Shown: one piece after another, positions 9,925 through 20,287 of the stretch
Layout of the letters: every line of letters starts with the position of its first letter
How positions within the stretch are numbered: the stretch's first letter is position 1
NCBI RefSeq assembly: GCF_900156095.1
Contig: NZ_FTMJ01000001.1
Coordinates: 558,001-622,000 of the forward strand
Source: Aeromonas sp. RU39B
GTDB lineage: Bacteria > Pseudomonadota > Gammaproteobacteria > Enterobacterales > Aeromonadaceae
Direction: 5' to 3'
Length of the DNA: 64,000 nt
Position numbers and translations under genes: made by a program
The notes under the pieces: generated by a model
The model's input: the letters and a program-made list of their open reading frames with translations, nothing else
The model's database searches: none
What the model was told of the DNA's origin: nothing

Positions 9925-9990
9925 AATGTTTGATATGGGCCAAATTTGCGAGCGCAAACGAGCATTAACGAACATGAAAGTGAACGTTAT
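9925..9990 (-). promoter_or_regulatory. GlpR-like operator half-sites upstream of glpA
   Basis: TAACGAACAT at 9966-9975 is a close match to the GlpR half-site AWCGAACAT, and AATGTTTGAT at 9925-9934 to the opposite half. TTGAT-ATGG-GCCAA at 9930-9943 also resembles a degenerate FNR site. These fit a glycerol-3-phosphate-inducible, anaerobic promoter, but the exact operator phasing cannot be fixed by eye. Confidence 0.5.
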
Positions 9991-10005
9991 GTGATGATGA
10001 TCGCA
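9990..10005. promoter_or_regulatory. CRP site upstream of glpA
   Basis: TGTGA-TGATGA-TCGCA matches 9 of 10 core bases of the CRP consensus TGTGA-N6-TCACA, at about 110-130 bases upstream of glpA. CRP activation of glp genes is established in enteric bacteria. Confidence 0.6.
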
Positions 10006-10022
10006 CTAGGGTGAAAACAAAA

Positions 10023-10047
10023 ACGGGAGCTCTTGTTGAGCTCCCGT
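10023..10047 (-). terminator. Terminator of the PilZ gene
   Basis: ACGGGAGCTC / GAGCTCCCGT stem with a 5-base loop; read on the minus strand it is followed by a T-rich run (GTTTTTGTTTT). It lies just beyond the stop of the minus-strand PilZ gene. Confidence 0.8.
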
Positions 10048-10074
10048 CGGGTATAGGTGGTTAACGCAGAGGTA

Positions 10075-10821
10075 TCAATTCGTTGCGGGCGGCTGAGAGA
10101 AGACCATCAAACTGCCATTGAATTCAAGGCACTTGAGCAGCTCTAAACTGTGACGTGAGCCCTCCCGATCAAATTTGACCCCATAGACGGTGTTGGCGCT
10201 CATCTTGCGCTGATTGCAGATAAGGCCGCTTAACAGGAAGTGCTGGGCACGGTAAGGGTGGGCAACACGCAGCATCACCGCCTGGTTGCTGGCAAACTGG
10301 GGCGCGAGCGGCAAGATGGAAAAACTGCATCCCTTGATGGAGAGATCGCGCACCTGTACGTCCAGCTGGCGTTTGGCGGCCATGATTTGTGCCGTGATAT
10401 CGACCGGATAACGGGTCTCGTGGCGCAGCGGATGCAGCAGGATCTGGTTGGGTAGTTTGACCGTGAAAATCTGCAAGGGCTTGAGCACCATGTGCTCAAT
10501 CTTGCTGTCAAAGTGGACCATTGCACCGTCACCACGTTCGGAGATGAGATTGATGGAGAGGCGATAGCCCTCAACAAAGAACTGGTTTCGATGGTATGCC
10601 GAGAGATCCGGCATGGAAAAATAGAGGTAATTTTGCCGATCAGTTCCTATCAGCATGGTGGTGATAGCGTGACTCTGACCGATGGGGGTAGTCACTTCTA
10701 CCATGGCTTCCCCACCTTGCAGTAGGTGATCCATCACTCCTAACCCTTGGACCAGTTGCTCTTGGGAGAGGGAACCCGGGGCTCGATGATGAACCCATGA
10801 CGCCTGTGCAGAGATGCTCAA
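10075..10821 (-). CDS. PilZ-domain protein (YcgR-like)
   Basis: Probable cyclic-di-GMP effector. 248 residues with an N-terminal PilZN/YcgR_N-like beta domain (roughly 20-125) and a C-terminal PilZ domain. The PilZ signature is complete: RHETR (about residue 133, RxxxR) followed by DLSIKG (D/NxSxxG). The family acts as flagellar brakes or in exopolysaccharide control; a chemoreceptor gene nearby on the other strand hints at motility but does not prove it. The likely start is TTG at 10821, supported by AAAGGTG five bases upstream; it has its own terminator and seems monocistronic. Confidence 0.85.
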   Translation of the reverse strand: MSISAQASWVHHRAPGSLSQEQLVQGLGVMDHLLQGGEAMVEVTTPIGQSHAITTMLIGTDRQNYLYFSMPDLSAYHRNQFFVEGYRLSINLISERGDGAMVHFDSKIEHMVLKPLQIFTVKLPNQILLHPLRHETRYPVDITAQIMAAKRQLDVQVRDLSIKGCSFSILPLAPQFASNQAVMLRVAHPYRAQHFLLSGLICNQRKMSANTVYGVKFDREGSRHSLELLKCLEFNGSLMVFSQPPATN

Positions 10822-10888
10822 ATAGACACCTTTAACTGTTATCCCGATTCAACATGATGTGTACCGATAAGGGCACGACAACCTGACG

Positions 10889-11350
10889 TCAGCCGCAACA
10901 TTTCTTGAATTTTTTGCCACTGCCACAGGGGCAGGGTGTGTTGCGTCCTGATTTGGGAGCCGGCGGCAGGATGTCGCCGTCGGTATATTGCCAACCGGCA
11001 TCTGTGCGCACAAAGCGTGAACGCTCATGCAAACAGCCTAACTGGTTGTTATCTCGATACCAGGCTTTGAACTCTACCCACCCTTGGTCACCGTGCTCGC
11101 CACAACCAAGAATATCCAAATGGTCCCACTCTGTCTCCTGCTTGCTGAGCTCATTCGCTGTGAGCGTACCCACAAAAGCCGGATGCCAGGTATTAAACAG
11201 ATACTCACCCAGTCCGAGGACAAAGGCGCAATAGCGTGAACGCATCAGCACGTCGGGACTAGCAGCTTTGTGCACGCCACTGTGCAGTGGTTCACAACAG
11301 TGCTGATAGGACTGGGTTGAACCGCAGGGACAACGGGTTGGGGTGTTCAT
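10889..11350 (-). CDS. ychJ: YchJ family SEC-C motif protein (UPF0225)
   Basis: Uncharacterised zinc-binding protein; 153 residues, as usual for YchJ. The N-terminal [13 protein letters not shown] and the C-terminal [13 protein letters not shown] are SEC-C zinc motifs, separated by an NTF2-like middle domain (residues 25-125). The start is the ATG giving [10 protein letters not shown]; the open frame extending to 11398 lacks support. It is separated from the PilZ gene by 67 bases and could share its transcript. Biological role unknown. Confidence 0.92.
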   Translation of the reverse strand: MNTPTRCPCGSTQSYQHCCEPLHSGVHKAASPDVLMRSRYCAFVLGLGEYLFNTWHPAFVGTLTANELSKQETEWDHLDILGCGEHGDQGWVEFKAWYRDNNQLGCLHERSRFVRTDAGWQYTDGDILPPAPKSGRNTPCPCGSGKKFKKCCG

Positions 11351-11490
11351 TTTTTCCACCAGAGGTCGATATACAACGAGTGGGCGGATTGTAAACAAGC
11401 CGCCGCATGGACTCCAGGCGGTCTATGCTTGAAACGGGCTGTCGTTGCCATGGCAGGCTGAAAACAAAATAACGAAGTAGGGACAAATGT

Positions 11491-13158
11491 ATGACATTGA
11501 AGCAAAAGATTCTGTTACTGGGGGCAGTCCCGGTCATTCTGATGGCACTGGCCATCAACATCAGTAATTTCTGGTTGGCCAAGCAGGATCTGGAACGTGA
11601 GTTATCAAGTAATCGTGAGATAGCGATTAAGGAGCGAAAGGACCTGCTCACGAGTTACATCACGTTGGCCAAAACGGCGATCCAAAAAGCGTATGATGAG
11701 CCGGATACTCCCGAGGCGCGAGCCAAGGTTAAGGCGATTCTGCGTGACTTGCGTTATGGCAAAGATGGCTACTACTTTGTCTACGACTTCAAGGGTAACA
11801 CTGAGTTGCTGCCTACCCGGCCCGAGCTGGAAGGCACCAGTCGCTGGGATGTTAAAGACCCCAATGGCAAGTTTGTTGTGCAGAGTATTATTGCCGCTGC
11901 GCGCAGTGGTGATGGTTATGCCGACTACTGGTCAAACAAACCCTCCATTAAAGCCGATGCGCCTAAATTGGCGCTCAACGTCGTACTGGATAAATACCAG
12001 TGGGTCGTGGGTACCGGTTTTTATATCGATGATATCGACAATGAATTGGCCAGTTTGCGTACTCACCGTGAAGCGGCTTTGATGAGTTCCATCAAGAGCA
12101 ACCTGATGCTGACGTTTGTGGTGATGGCCATTGCCCTGTTGATTACCTTGATGGTCGGAAACAGGGTTGCCAGACCATTGGCCGTTGCTGTCTCGGCTCT
12201 TGATAACATTGCGGCCGGGGAGGGGGATCTGACCCGCCGGCTGAGCATTGACAGTGATGATGAAGTGGGCCAACTGGCACGATCATTCAACCGCTTTGCC
12301 GAGCGGATCCAGAGCGTAGTTTCCCAAGTCGGGCAGACCAGCGGTGAGTTGTTTGGCGCCGTGGAGCGACTACGTCATCTCAGTCAGCACTCTGATTCCC
12401 GTATGCAGGGCCATAGTCGTGAAACCGATCAGGTCGTCACTGCGGTGACCGAAATGAGCTCAACCGCACAAGAAGTCGCTTCCAGTGCGTCTAATGCTGC
12501 TGCCGCCACCTCTGAGGCGGCTCGTGAATCGGATGCGGCGCGCGCGGTGGTGGATACTGCTATCGGTAGTATCAATCGCCTAGTCAGTGAAGTGCATGCA
12601 GCGTCCGGTGTTATCGAGCAACTGGCTCACGAAACGGGCAAGATTGAATCTGTGGTTGAGGTCATACGCGGCATTGCCGAGCAGACCAATCTGCTGGCGC
12701 TTAACGCAGCCATTGAGGCGGCGCGTGCTGGTGAACAAGGTCGTGGCTTTGCGGTCGTTGCCGATGAAGTGCGCTCGCTGGCTGGTCGCACCCAGCAGAG
12801 CACCAAAGAGATCAACGAGATGCTGCAGCGCCTGCAAAGCGGGGTGCGTCAGGCGGTGGATGTGATGGGGGCCAGTGAGGCTCGCAGCCAAGAGGCGGTC
12901 AGTGAGGCAGGTCGCATTGCCAGCTCGCTCGATACCATGGTGAGCGCCGTGGCGACCATTAATGATATGAACCTGCAGATTGCCACTGCTGCTGAGGAGC
13001 AAAACGCCGTGTCCGAGGAGATCAACCGCAATCTGGTGGCTATTCAGCAGATCGTGGTTGAACTCAGTGATGCTACCCGTGAAACCAACGATACCACCCG
13101 CAGTCTGGCGCACAGCGGCGAGATGCTTAAATCGCTGGTCGCCCAGTTCCGTTACTGA
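11491..13158 (+). CDS. Methyl-accepting chemotaxis protein with single Cache sensor
   Basis: Inner-membrane chemoreceptor, 555 residues. Order: TM1 (about 7-29), periplasmic Cache-type ligand domain (35-190, with [13 protein letters not shown] typical of sCache_2), TM2 (about 200-220), HAMP (220-275), then the cytoplasmic signalling bundle. The hairpin tip that binds CheA/CheW is well conserved ([20 protein letters not shown], near residue 395). There is no C-terminal CheR-binding pentapeptide. Single gene with no chemotaxis neighbours. The ligand cannot be deduced; sCache_2 receptors often bind small carboxylates. Confidence 0.93.
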   Translation: MTLKQKILLLGAVPVILMALAINISNFWLAKQDLERELSSNREIAIKERKDLLTSYITLAKTAIQKAYDEPDTPEARAKVKAILRDLRYGKDGYYFVYDFKGNTELLPTRPELEGTSRWDVKDPNGKFVVQSIIAAARSGDGYADYWSNKPSIKADAPKLALNVVLDKYQWVVGTGFYIDDIDNELASLRTHREAALMSSIKSNLMLTFVVMAIALLITLMVGNRVARPLAVAVSALDNIAAGEGDLTRRLSIDSDDEVGQLARSFNRFAERIQSVVSQVGQTSGELFGAVERLRHLSQHSDSRMQGHSRETDQVVTAVTEMSSTAQEVASSASNAAAATSEAARESDAARAVVDTAIGSINRLVSEVHAASGVIEQLAHETGKIESVVEVIRGIAEQTNLLALNAAIEAARAGEQGRGFAVVADEVRSLAGRTQQSTKEINEMLQRLQSGVRQAVDVMGASEARSQEAVSEAGRIASSLDTMVSAVATINDMNLQIATAAEEQNAVSEEINRNLVAIQQIVVELSDATRETNDTTRSLAHSGEMLKSLVAQFRY

Positions 13159-13262
13159 CATGTCGCAGGCAGTCGGTGCACTTGCACCGGCTGCCAGTTG
13201 GGTAATGGCCCGAAATATGGGACAATTGCTTAAATTCTCCGGTAATCCTCAGCATATTATTC

Positions 13263-14483
13263 ATGAACGAGCTGGTTAAAGGCAGCATAGATCTCATTCG
13301 GCAGCTTAATTACGGGTTGGTGTATGCCAGTCTCGAAGAGCATCGTGAGCTGTCGCGCACCGATCTGTCGAGGCTAACCGGTCTCTCCCCTGCCAGTATC
13401 ACCAAGATCACCCGCGAGCTGCTCGATAACGAGCTGGTGGTTCCTTGTGGTGAGAGTAGCGTAGGTCGTGGGCGCAGGCAGACGTTGCTTCGCATCAACG
13501 AGCGCCGTTACCAGTTTCTCTCCATGCGTCTTGGCCGCGGCTACGTGGACATGGCGCTGTTTGATCTCTCCGGCCAGTCACTGGCTCGCCACCGTCATCA
13601 GTTCAGCCCCGATGAGCGTCTTCAGTTGCTTGACAGTCTGGTGACTGCCATCCGTCGTTTTCTGCCAAGCAAAGGGGTGCGCCTTGCCTGTATCGCGCTC
13701 TGTCTGCCCGGTCAGGTTGAGCGCCACAGCGGTATGGTTCGTCATTTCCCCTATTACGATCTGCGTAACTGGCCACTCGGCCCCACGCTGGAAGAGCACT
13801 TTGCGGTGCCTGTGCTGGTCAGTGGTGACGTAAGAACCTGGATCCAGGCTGAACGCGAGTGGGGGGCGGCCAAGGATTGCGCAGATGCGGTGCTGGTTTT
13901 TGTCCACAACGATATCGGTGTGGGCATGGTGGTCAACGGCCAGCTGATTGAAAGCGAGAGCGCCATGCTGGGCGATTTAAGCCATCTGCAACTCGAGCCT
14001 TACGGTCAGCGCTGCTACTGCGGCGGTTTTGGCTGCGCTTGCACACTGGTGACCAATCAGGCGCTCGAAGCGCAATATCGCGAGCTGCAAAGCCGGATGC
14101 CACAAAGTGATCTTCCCGAACAGTTGACCATTCGCGAGCTGTGCGAGCTGGCGCTTGAGGGCAATCCCTTGTGCGTGCAACTATTGCAACAGGCGGCTGG
14201 GCGATTAGCCAGGGTGCTGGCAAACCTTATCTGCCTGCTTAATCCCGGCAAATTGCTACTTGGCGGTGAACTGACCCGTGCGGATCGCTTGCTGTTTCCC
14301 ATGCTGCATCAGTCGCTGGCCAGTCAGTTGCCGAGTGATTACCTCAACCGCTTGCAGATAGAATCGACCCGCTTTTACGAAGATCCGACCAAGCCAACGT
14401 CGGTGCAGGTGCACAAGGCTCTGCGCGACGGCAGTTTGCTACTTGGCTTGTTGCGTGGTCATGATGAGGAGCCACGCGGTTGA
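13263..14483 (+). CDS. mlc: ROK-family transcriptional repressor, Mlc/NagC-like
   Basis: 406 residues. The N-terminal winged helix (about 10-75) includes LSRTDLSRLTGLSPASITK, and a ROK sugar-kinase-like domain follows. The zinc site of the family is present as HLQLEPYGQRCYCGGFGC. The kinase catalytic region is altered (SGDVRTWIQAE in place of the ENDAN pattern of true kinases), consistent with a regulator. In E. coli, Mlc represses ptsG, manXYZ and itself and is released by membrane EIICB-Glc. The symbol is by resemblance; NagC-type function cannot be excluded. A terminator follows. Confidence 0.82.
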   Translation: MNELVKGSIDLIRQLNYGLVYASLEEHRELSRTDLSRLTGLSPASITKITRELLDNELVVPCGESSVGRGRRQTLLRINERRYQFLSMRLGRGYVDMALFDLSGQSLARHRHQFSPDERLQLLDSLVTAIRRFLPSKGVRLACIALCLPGQVERHSGMVRHFPYYDLRNWPLGPTLEEHFAVPVLVSGDVRTWIQAEREWGAAKDCADAVLVFVHNDIGVGMVVNGQLIESESAMLGDLSHLQLEPYGQRCYCGGFGCACTLVTNQALEAQYRELQSRMPQSDLPEQLTIRELCELALEGNPLCVQLLQQAAGRLARVLANLICLLNPGKLLLGGELTRADRLLFPMLHQSLASQLPSDYLNRLQIESTRFYEDPTKPTSVQVHKALRDGSLLLGLLRGHDEEPRG

Positions 14484-14497
14484 TGTCTGCACTGACG

Positions 14498-14535
14498 AAA
14501 CAAACACGCCACCCATGACGGTGGCGTGTTTGTTT
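14498..14535 (+). terminator. Terminator after the Mlc-like gene
   Basis: Long perfect stem AAACAAACACGCCACC / GGTGGCGTGTTTGTTT (14498-14513 and 14520-14535) with a 6-base loop; the T-rich 3' arm ends the plus-strand transcript. Confidence 0.85.
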
Positions 14536-14604
14536 AATCGGAAAGCAAACCACGCTAACAATCGATGTTATTAGGCGCAGCGCTTTCAACTTGGCATTTG
14601 CAGA

Positions 14605-14633
14605 TAAAAAAACCGGCGCACCAGGCGCCGGTT
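14605..14633 (-). terminator. Terminator of pflB
   Basis: AAACCGGCGC / GCGCCGGTTT stem; on the minus strand it is followed by a run of T (complement of the A run at 14606-14612), directly after the pflB stop. Confidence 0.85.
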
Positions 14634-14651
14634 TCTCATCCCCATCGCTGC

Positions 14652-16934
14652 TTACATGGTAGCAGTGAAGGTACGGGTGATAACGTCCTGCTGTTGCTCC
14701 TTGGTCAAGGAGTTGAAGCGAACGGCATAACCGGATACGCGGATGGTCAGCTGCGGATACTTTTCCGGGTTTTCCATCGCGTCGAGCAGCATTTCGCGGT
14801 TCATGACGTTGACGTTCAGGTGTTGACCACCTTCCAGGTTCTCTTCGTGGTGGAAGTAACCATCCATCAGACCGGCCAGGTTAGCCTTCTGGGAATCCAT
14901 ATCCTTACCCAGTGCGTTCGGCACGATGGAGAAGGTGTAGGAGATACCATCCTTCGCGTAAGCGAACGGCAGCTTGGCAACGGAGGTCAGAGAGGCAACG
15001 GCACCCTTCTGGTCACGACCGTGCATCGGGTTGGCACCCGGGCCAAACGGAGCACCAGCGCGACGGCCATCCGGAGTGTTACCGGTCTTCTTACCATAAA
15101 CCACGTTGGAGGTGATGGTCAGAACGGACTGGGTCGGAACAGCACCACGGTAGGTGTTCAGCTTCTGAATCTTCTTCATGAAGCGCTCTACCAGGTCGCA
15201 GGCGATGGTATCAACGCGCTCGTCGTTGTTACCAAATTGCGGGTATTCGCCTTCGATTTGGAAGTCAACGGAAACACCGTCTTCATCACGAACCGGCTTA
15301 ACCTTGGCATACTTGATGGCGGACAGGGAGTCAGCAGCAACCGACAGACCGGCGATACCGCAAGCCATGGTGCGATAGACGTCACGATCGTGCAGTGCCA
15401 TCAGGGACGCTTCGTAGCTGTACTTGTCGTGCATGTAGTGGATGATGTTCAGAGCAGCAACATACTGCTTGGCCAGCCAATCCATGAAGTGGTCCAGCTT
15501 ATCCATCACTTCGTCGTAGTTCAGGTATTCGGAAGTGATCGGGGTGGTCTTCGGACCAACCTGGATCTTCAGCTTCTCGTCGACGCCACCGTTGATTGCA
15601 TACAGCATGGTCTTGGCCAGGTTGGCACGAGCACCAAAGAACTGCATTTGCTTACCAACAACCATCGGGGATACGCAGCAAGCGATCGCGTAGTCGTCGT
15701 TGTTGAAATCCGGACGCATCAGGTCGTCGTTTTCGTACTGAACAGAGGAGGTTTCGATGGAAACCTTGGCGCAGTACTTCTTGAACGCGGTCGGCAGCTT
15801 TTCAGACCACAGGATGGTCAGGTTCGGCTCAGGCGACGGGCCCATGGTGTACAGGGTGTTCAGCATACGGAAGCTGTTCTTGGTGACCAGAGTACGGCCA
15901 TCAACGCCCATACCGGCCAGGGTTTCGGTCGCCCACATCGGGTCGCCAGAGAACAGTGAATCGTATTCCGGGGTACGCAGGAAGCGAACCATACGCAGCT
16001 TCATGACCATGTGGTCCATCAGCTCTTGGGCTTCTTGCTCGGTGATCAGACCCTTCTGCAGGTCACGCTCGATGTATACGTCCAGGAAGCTGGAGGTACG
16101 ACCGAAGGACATGGCAGCACCGTTTTGGGACTTAACAGCAGCCAGGTAGGCGAAGTAGGTCCACTGAACGGCTTCACGTGCGTTGGCAGCCGGAACGGAG
16201 ATGTCGCAACCGTATTTGGCAGCCATCACCTTCATTTGAGCCAGGGCACGATGCTGCTCGGAGATCTCTTCGCGCAGACGGATGGTGGCTTCCAGGTTGA
16301 CGCCGTTTTCCAGGTCAGCTTGCAGGGACTTGAACTGGGCCAGCTTGTCGGCCATCAGGAAGTCGATACCGTACAGCGCTACGCGGCGGTAGTCACCGAT
16401 GATACGGCCACGGCCGTAGGCATCCGGCAGACCGGTGATAACACCAGACTTACGGCAGTTCAGGATGTCCTTGGTGTAGACATCAAACACGCCCTGGTTG
16501 TGGGTCTTGCGGTATTCGGTGAAGATCTTCTCGACCATCGGGTCCAGTTGACGGCCATACACTTCGCAAGAAGTTTTGACCATCTTGATACCGCCGTTGG
16601 CGATGATGCCGCGCTTGAGTGGCTTGTCGGTTTGCAGACCAACGATCTTCTCGAGGCTTTGCTCGATGTAACCGGCATCGTGTGCGGTAATGGTGGAGGG
16701 CAGGTCAGTATCGAAATCAACCGGCGCGTGAGTGCGGTTTTCGATCTTGATACCTTCCATGACCTTGTCCCACAGCTTGGAAGTGGCTTCGGTCGGACCT
16801 GCCAAGAAGGACTCGTCACCTTCATACGGGGTGTAGTTCTTCTGGATGAAGTCACGGGTGTTGACAGAGGTCTGCCATTCACCGGCCTTGAAGCCTTCCC
16901 ATGCTTTTTGGAACTGTTCGTTAAGTTCTGCCAT
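14652..16934 (-). CDS. pflB: Formate C-acetyltransferase (pyruvate formate-lyase)
   Basis: Glycyl-radical enzyme converting pyruvate and CoA to acetyl-CoA and formate under anaerobiosis. 760 residues, the same as E. coli PflB. The catalytic cysteine pair lies in IACCVSP (Cys near 418-419), and the radical glycine in RVSGYAVRF (near residue 734). It is preceded by focA, as in enteric bacteria, and expression should follow the FNR-controlled focA promoter. Unlike E. coli, no activating enzyme gene (pflA) follows: a terminator and a convergent regulator come next, so activase must be encoded elsewhere. Confidence 0.99.
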   Translation of the reverse strand: MAELNEQFQKAWEGFKAGEWQTSVNTRDFIQKNYTPYEGDESFLAGPTEATSKLWDKVMEGIKIENRTHAPVDFDTDLPSTITAHDAGYIEQSLEKIVGLQTDKPLKRGIIANGGIKMVKTSCEVYGRQLDPMVEKIFTEYRKTHNQGVFDVYTKDILNCRKSGVITGLPDAYGRGRIIGDYRRVALYGIDFLMADKLAQFKSLQADLENGVNLEATIRLREEISEQHRALAQMKVMAAKYGCDISVPAANAREAVQWTYFAYLAAVKSQNGAAMSFGRTSSFLDVYIERDLQKGLITEQEAQELMDHMVMKLRMVRFLRTPEYDSLFSGDPMWATETLAGMGVDGRTLVTKNSFRMLNTLYTMGPSPEPNLTILWSEKLPTAFKKYCAKVSIETSSVQYENDDLMRPDFNNDDYAIACCVSPMVVGKQMQFFGARANLAKTMLYAINGGVDEKLKIQVGPKTTPITSEYLNYDEVMDKLDHFMDWLAKQYVAALNIIHYMHDKYSYEASLMALHDRDVYRTMACGIAGLSVAADSLSAIKYAKVKPVRDEDGVSVDFQIEGEYPQFGNNDERVDTIACDLVERFMKKIQKLNTYRGAVPTQSVLTITSNVVYGKKTGNTPDGRRAGAPFGPGANPMHGRDQKGAVASLTSVAKLPFAYAKDGISYTFSIVPNALGKDMDSQKANLAGLMDGYFHHEENLEGGQHLNVNVMNREMLLDAMENPEKYPQLTIRVSGYAVRFNSLTKEQQQDVITRTFTATM

Positions 16935-16976
16935 TTTTCATTACCTCACACGGTATTGATGAGTCCGTCTACATCC

Positions 16977-17825
16977 TTAATGATGGCGACGGAAGATAAA
17001 CCAGTAAGTCAGACCAACCATGATGCCGCCGCCAATGATGTTGCCAATGGTGACAGGGATCAGGTTATTCATAACAAAGTTGGAAACAGTCAGATCAGCA
17101 AACTTGCTCGGGTCTTGAGCAATGGCTTGCCAAAACTCCGGACCAGCGATGCTGTGAATGGCGATGCCTACCGGAATCATGAACATGTTGGCGATGCTGT
17201 GCTCGAAGCCGGAGGCAACAAACATGGCGACCGGCAGCATCATGACCACCACCTTGTCGGTGGCACTACGGGCACCAAACGCCATCCATACGGCCAGGCA
17301 AACCATCAGGTTGCACAGGGCACCGAGTGCGACGGCTTCAACAAAGCTGTGATGCAGCTTGTGTTGGGCGACGTTCATCGCATTCAGACCCCACTGACCG
17401 TTGTCTGCGGTGTACTGCGCCGAGAGCACGACCAGCGTGACCATCAGCAGACCGCCGACCAGATTACCGAAATAGACCACACCCCAGTTGCGCAGCATCT
17501 GGCCCCAGGTAATGCGACCAGCAGCCTTGGCAACCAGTGTCAGGGTGGTGGAGGTGAACAGTTCACCGCCCAGCAGGACACAGAGGATGAGGCCGAGGGA
17601 GAAACAGAGGCCGCCCACCAGCTTGCTCATGCCCCAGGACATGCCGCTCGAACCGGTGGTCACGGTGATAAAGAACACAAAGGCAATAGCGATAAAGGCA
17701 CCGGCTGTGATAGCCAGCGGAAAAGCTTTATAGGCAGGCTTGGTTGCCTTGCCATAAGTGATGTCTTCGGCCAAGGCCGCGATAGCTTCGGGCTTCAGAC
17801 AGTCAAACGGAGATTCTGCTTTCAA
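16977..17825 (-). CDS. focA: Formate channel FocA
   Basis: Pentameric formate/nitrite-transporter family channel exporting or importing formate with PflB activity. About 282 residues from a TTG at 17825, which aligns with the usual FocA N-terminus (KAESPFD) and has AGGTGA at proper spacing; an upstream in-frame TTG at 17867 would add 14 unusual residues without a ribosome site. Six membrane segments; conserved GFEHSIANMF (channel His) and the omega loop GGELFTSTT. A weak TTG start next to the strongly translated pflB fits the known low FocA:PflB ratio. 42 bases separate it from pflB. Confidence 0.95.
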   Translation of the reverse strand: MKAESPFDCLKPEAIAALAEDITYGKATKPAYKAFPLAITAGAFIAIAFVFFITVTTGSSGMSWGMSKLVGGLCFSLGLILCVLLGGELFTSTTLTLVAKAAGRITWGQMLRNWGVVYFGNLVGGLLMVTLVVLSAQYTADNGQWGLNAMNVAQHKLHHSFVEAVALGALCNLMVCLAVWMAFGARSATDKVVVMMLPVAMFVASGFEHSIANMFMIPVGIAIHSIAGPEFWQAIAQDPSKFADLTVSNFVMNNLIPVTIGNIIGGGIMVGLTYWFIFRRHH

Positions 17826-18171
17826 TTCTGTTTCACCTGATGTTTTAGCCTGTGGAAATAATAACAAAGGGAGAGGGGTTCAAAGTTGACCGCGATCAAC
17901 TTTCACCAAACGGTAATGTAATTTTACTACAAAAACAAGATTCATACGGATACAAAAAGTCCATTGAGTTGCAAATGAAACAATGCATCTTGCGGTTATA
18001 AGTCGCTGATTAGTAAGGGGTTGATAGAATAGGGTGATCAGGAAGAAACTTTTTTACCATATACATCAATAGGTTGGGTTGTTTCGACCGTTACAATCAC
18101 CACAGGTGAGCAGGTTTTTACACTCTCCGCTAGTGTAGAGAGTGGGTATGCGTTGTGTGTAAAAAACGGAT
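17826..18171 (-). promoter_or_regulatory. focA-pflB upstream regulatory region
   Basis: About 350 bases without a gene, between ycaO and focA. It holds an FNR box (separate entry), an AT-rich tract at 17930-18060 and a 7-bp inverted repeat CACTCTC / GAGAGTG at 18121-18144. In E. coli this interval carries multiple anaerobically controlled pfl promoters (FNR, ArcA); the same is expected here but individual start sites cannot be assigned. Confidence 0.55.
17886..17899. promoter_or_regulatory. FNR box upstream of focA
   Basis: TTGAC-CGCG-ATCAA matches 9 of 10 bases of the FNR consensus TTGAT-N4-ATCAA, about 60 bases upstream of the focA start, fitting anaerobic activation of focA-pflB. Confidence 0.8.
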
Positions 18172-18197
18172 AAAAAAAGGAGGCTAATGCCTCCTTT
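18172..18197 (-). terminator. Terminator of ycaO
   Basis: AAAGGAGGC / GCCTCCTTT stem with a 4-base loop; minus-strand T run (complement of seven A at 18172-18178) follows the ycaO stop. Confidence 0.85.
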
Positions 18198-18216
18198 GGA
18201 TCCATGTGGGAGTTGT

Positions 18217-19977
18217 TTACTGCCAGCTGAACTGACGCTTGGCTTTTTGCAATTTCTCGTAGGCGGCCAGCAAGCTCTGATGCAGCGGGTAGTGCTCGAG
18301 GGAGAGATCGCCGCTCTCCAGACCGTGGAAGCGGGCCTGCCCCGTTGCATTAGCCCAGGCATGTTCAAAGGCATCACGGCCATACATACGGGCGAAGATG
18401 GCGGTGTATTGCTCGGGGTCACGGGCATCATCGAGCAGCAGCTCGACCGAGGTCTTCAGAGCACGGTAGTAGTTGGCGCGCTCAGCGGTAAAGACCGACT
18501 GATTGAACTCCATGGTCCAGTCAATCCATTCAAGTGCTGTCTCCAGCTCGCCTGCGGCCAGCGCCAGCATGGCCTTGAGCTCACCGATGCGTAGCGTGTG
18601 CATGGCGGTGCCTTTGCTTGCGGCGATACCGAGCAGCTCGCGCACCCGAGTCCGTTCGTCATGACCCTCTTCATCGAGTTGATCATAAAGCGCCATCAAC
18701 TGCTCGCCATCCCACTCTAGGCTCGGCAGCGCCAGGATCACTTCACGCAGGTGGGCACCCATGTTGTTGTTGGCCAGCAACAGGTCTTCTGCCGGATAGA
18801 TATCAGACATGCCCGGCACCAGAATACGGCAGGCGTATACGCCGAGGTGCTCGTAGTCAGCGATATAAACCGGCTGCTCGAGGTCGTGGAAGATTCCGAT
18901 CAGATGATCAAATTCTTCCTGAGTCGTGCCCGCAAAGTTCCAGTCGGCAAACTCAAAATCGGCATCACGCTTGAACAGATCCCAGCTGATGAGACCTGAC
19001 GAGTCGATAAAGTGGGTCTCGAGGTTGTGGTGATCGGCCACCTCTTCGTTGTCAAACGAGGGCGGAACAAACACGTCGAGATCCTTGAGGCTGCGGCCTT
19101 GCAGCAGCTCGGTGACGGTCCGCTCGAAGGCCACTTCAAAGCGGGGGTGGGCGCCAAAAGAGGCAAAGCAGGTGCCATTGCTCGGGTTGAGCAGCACCAC
19201 GCAGATGACCGGATAGCGGCCACCGAGCGAGGCATCGAAGCTGTAGATGGGGAAGCCTTCGGCCTCCAGTGCGTCAATGGCGGCCTTGATGCCGGGATAG
19301 CGGGCAATCACCTCGGCCGGGATCTGTGGCAGGCTGATGGCCTCGGCAATGATCTTGTTTTTGACGTGACGTTCGAACACTTCCGACAGCCCCTGGGTGC
19401 GGGCTTCGGTGCGGGTGTTGCCGGCACTCATGCCGTTGGAAACATACAGGTTACCGATGATGTTCATCGGAATGTAGACGGTCTGATGATCCGACTGACG
19501 CTCGAAGGGCAGGGCTACGATGCCACGCTCTTCGTTGTTGGACTGTAGATCCACCAGCATATCAGCGGTCACTTCCCCTTCCGGGTTGTAAAACTTGCGG
19601 GTGAAGTCATCGAGCAGACCGACCGGCAGCTTGTCGCCCTCAATGGGGAACCACTTTTCGTTCGGGTAGTGAACGAAATCGCCGTTGGCTACCTGTTCGC
19701 CCAGATAAAAGTCCGCGAAGAAGTAGTTGGTGGAGAGGCGCTCGAAGTATTCACCGAGGGCCGAGGCCAGCGCGGCTTTTTTGCTGGCGCCCTTACCGTT
19801 GGTAAAGCACAGCGGGCACTCCTTGTCGCGGATGTGTACCGACCAGACATTCGGAACCGGGTTGAGCCAAGAGGCCTCTTCGATATCGAATCCCAGCGCC
19901 TTGAGCTTGTGCTGGAAGCGCTCGATGGAGTCTTCCAGGGCGGCGTCTTTGCCGGGGATAAAGGTATGGTCTGTCAT
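18217..19977 (-). CDS. ycaO: YcaO domain protein (RimO-associated methylthiolation factor type)
   Basis: 586 residues, the same as E. coli YcaO, beginning [18 protein letters not shown]; upstream in-frame codons to 20064 are not needed. N-terminal two thirds form the ATP-dependent YcaO fold ([49 protein letters not shown]); the C-terminal third is TPR-like. In E. coli YcaO helps RimO in beta-methylthiolation of ribosomal protein S12 by an unresolved mechanism. There is no peptide precursor or cyclodehydratase partner nearby, so a RiPP role is unlikely. It lies upstream of focA in the same direction as in E. coli. Confidence 0.93.
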   Translation of the reverse strand: MTDHTFIPGKDAALEDSIERFQHKLKALGFDIEEASWLNPVPNVWSVHIRDKECPLCFTNGKGASKKAALASALGEYFERLSTNYFFADFYLGEQVANGDFVHYPNEKWFPIEGDKLPVGLLDDFTRKFYNPEGEVTADMLVDLQSNNEERGIVALPFERQSDHQTVYIPMNIIGNLYVSNGMSAGNTRTEARTQGLSEVFERHVKNKIIAEAISLPQIPAEVIARYPGIKAAIDALEAEGFPIYSFDASLGGRYPVICVVLLNPSNGTCFASFGAHPRFEVAFERTVTELLQGRSLKDLDVFVPPSFDNEEVADHHNLETHFIDSSGLISWDLFKRDADFEFADWNFAGTTQEEFDHLIGIFHDLEQPVYIADYEHLGVYACRILVPGMSDIYPAEDLLLANNNMGAHLREVILALPSLEWDGEQLMALYDQLDEEGHDERTRVRELLGIAASKGTAMHTLRIGELKAMLALAAGELETALEWIDWTMEFNQSVFTAERANYYRALKTSVELLLDDARDPEQYTAIFARMYGRDAFEHAWANATGQARFHGLESGDLSLEHYPLHQSLLAAYEKLQKAKRQFSWQ

Positions 19978-20287
19978 CACATTATTCCTGATTGGGATAG
20001 TCTCATGTTCGGGCGCTGATAATAGCAGGCTCCGCTGCATTTTTGGCAGGCTGAGCGGAAACAAAAGTCATTATCAGGTCGTCAGGGTAACTGGCCAGAG
20101 TGTGTCCATTTGGTGGGGTGTTGCAGCGTTCGCGGGACAATATTGCAGAATTCGACTTGCACGGCGGCGCGCAATCCGTAATGTGGAACGATGCCTCTTT
20201 CGCAGCATACAGTTGTTAATGTCCTGTTGTCGGGGAGCCGACGGCGGGCAGTTCCACGTTTCTCAGCTATCCAGGGTAGGAGATATC
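19978..20287. other. Intergenic region between divergent ycaO and asd
   Basis: 310 bases separating divergent starts. TTGCAC at 20157-20162 and TAATGT at 20179-20184 (16-base spacing) form a possible asd promoter. I see no terminator, RNA gene or clear operator. Confidence 0.4.

Noticed and set aside
14565..15959. Plus-strand frame of about 460 codons opposite pflB
   Set aside because: Codon-usage shadow of pflB; no family resemblance.
16011..17840. Long open frame on the plus strand opposite pflB and focA (more than 600 codons)
   Set aside because: It is antisense to two well-conserved genes, has no ribosome site and no recognisable domain; long antisense frames are common opposite high-GC coding sequence.
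18217..19977. RiPP (thiazole/oxazole) biosynthesis cluster around YcaO
   Set aside because: No precursor peptide, cyclodehydratase partner or transporter nearby; length and location match the housekeeping E. coli YcaO.
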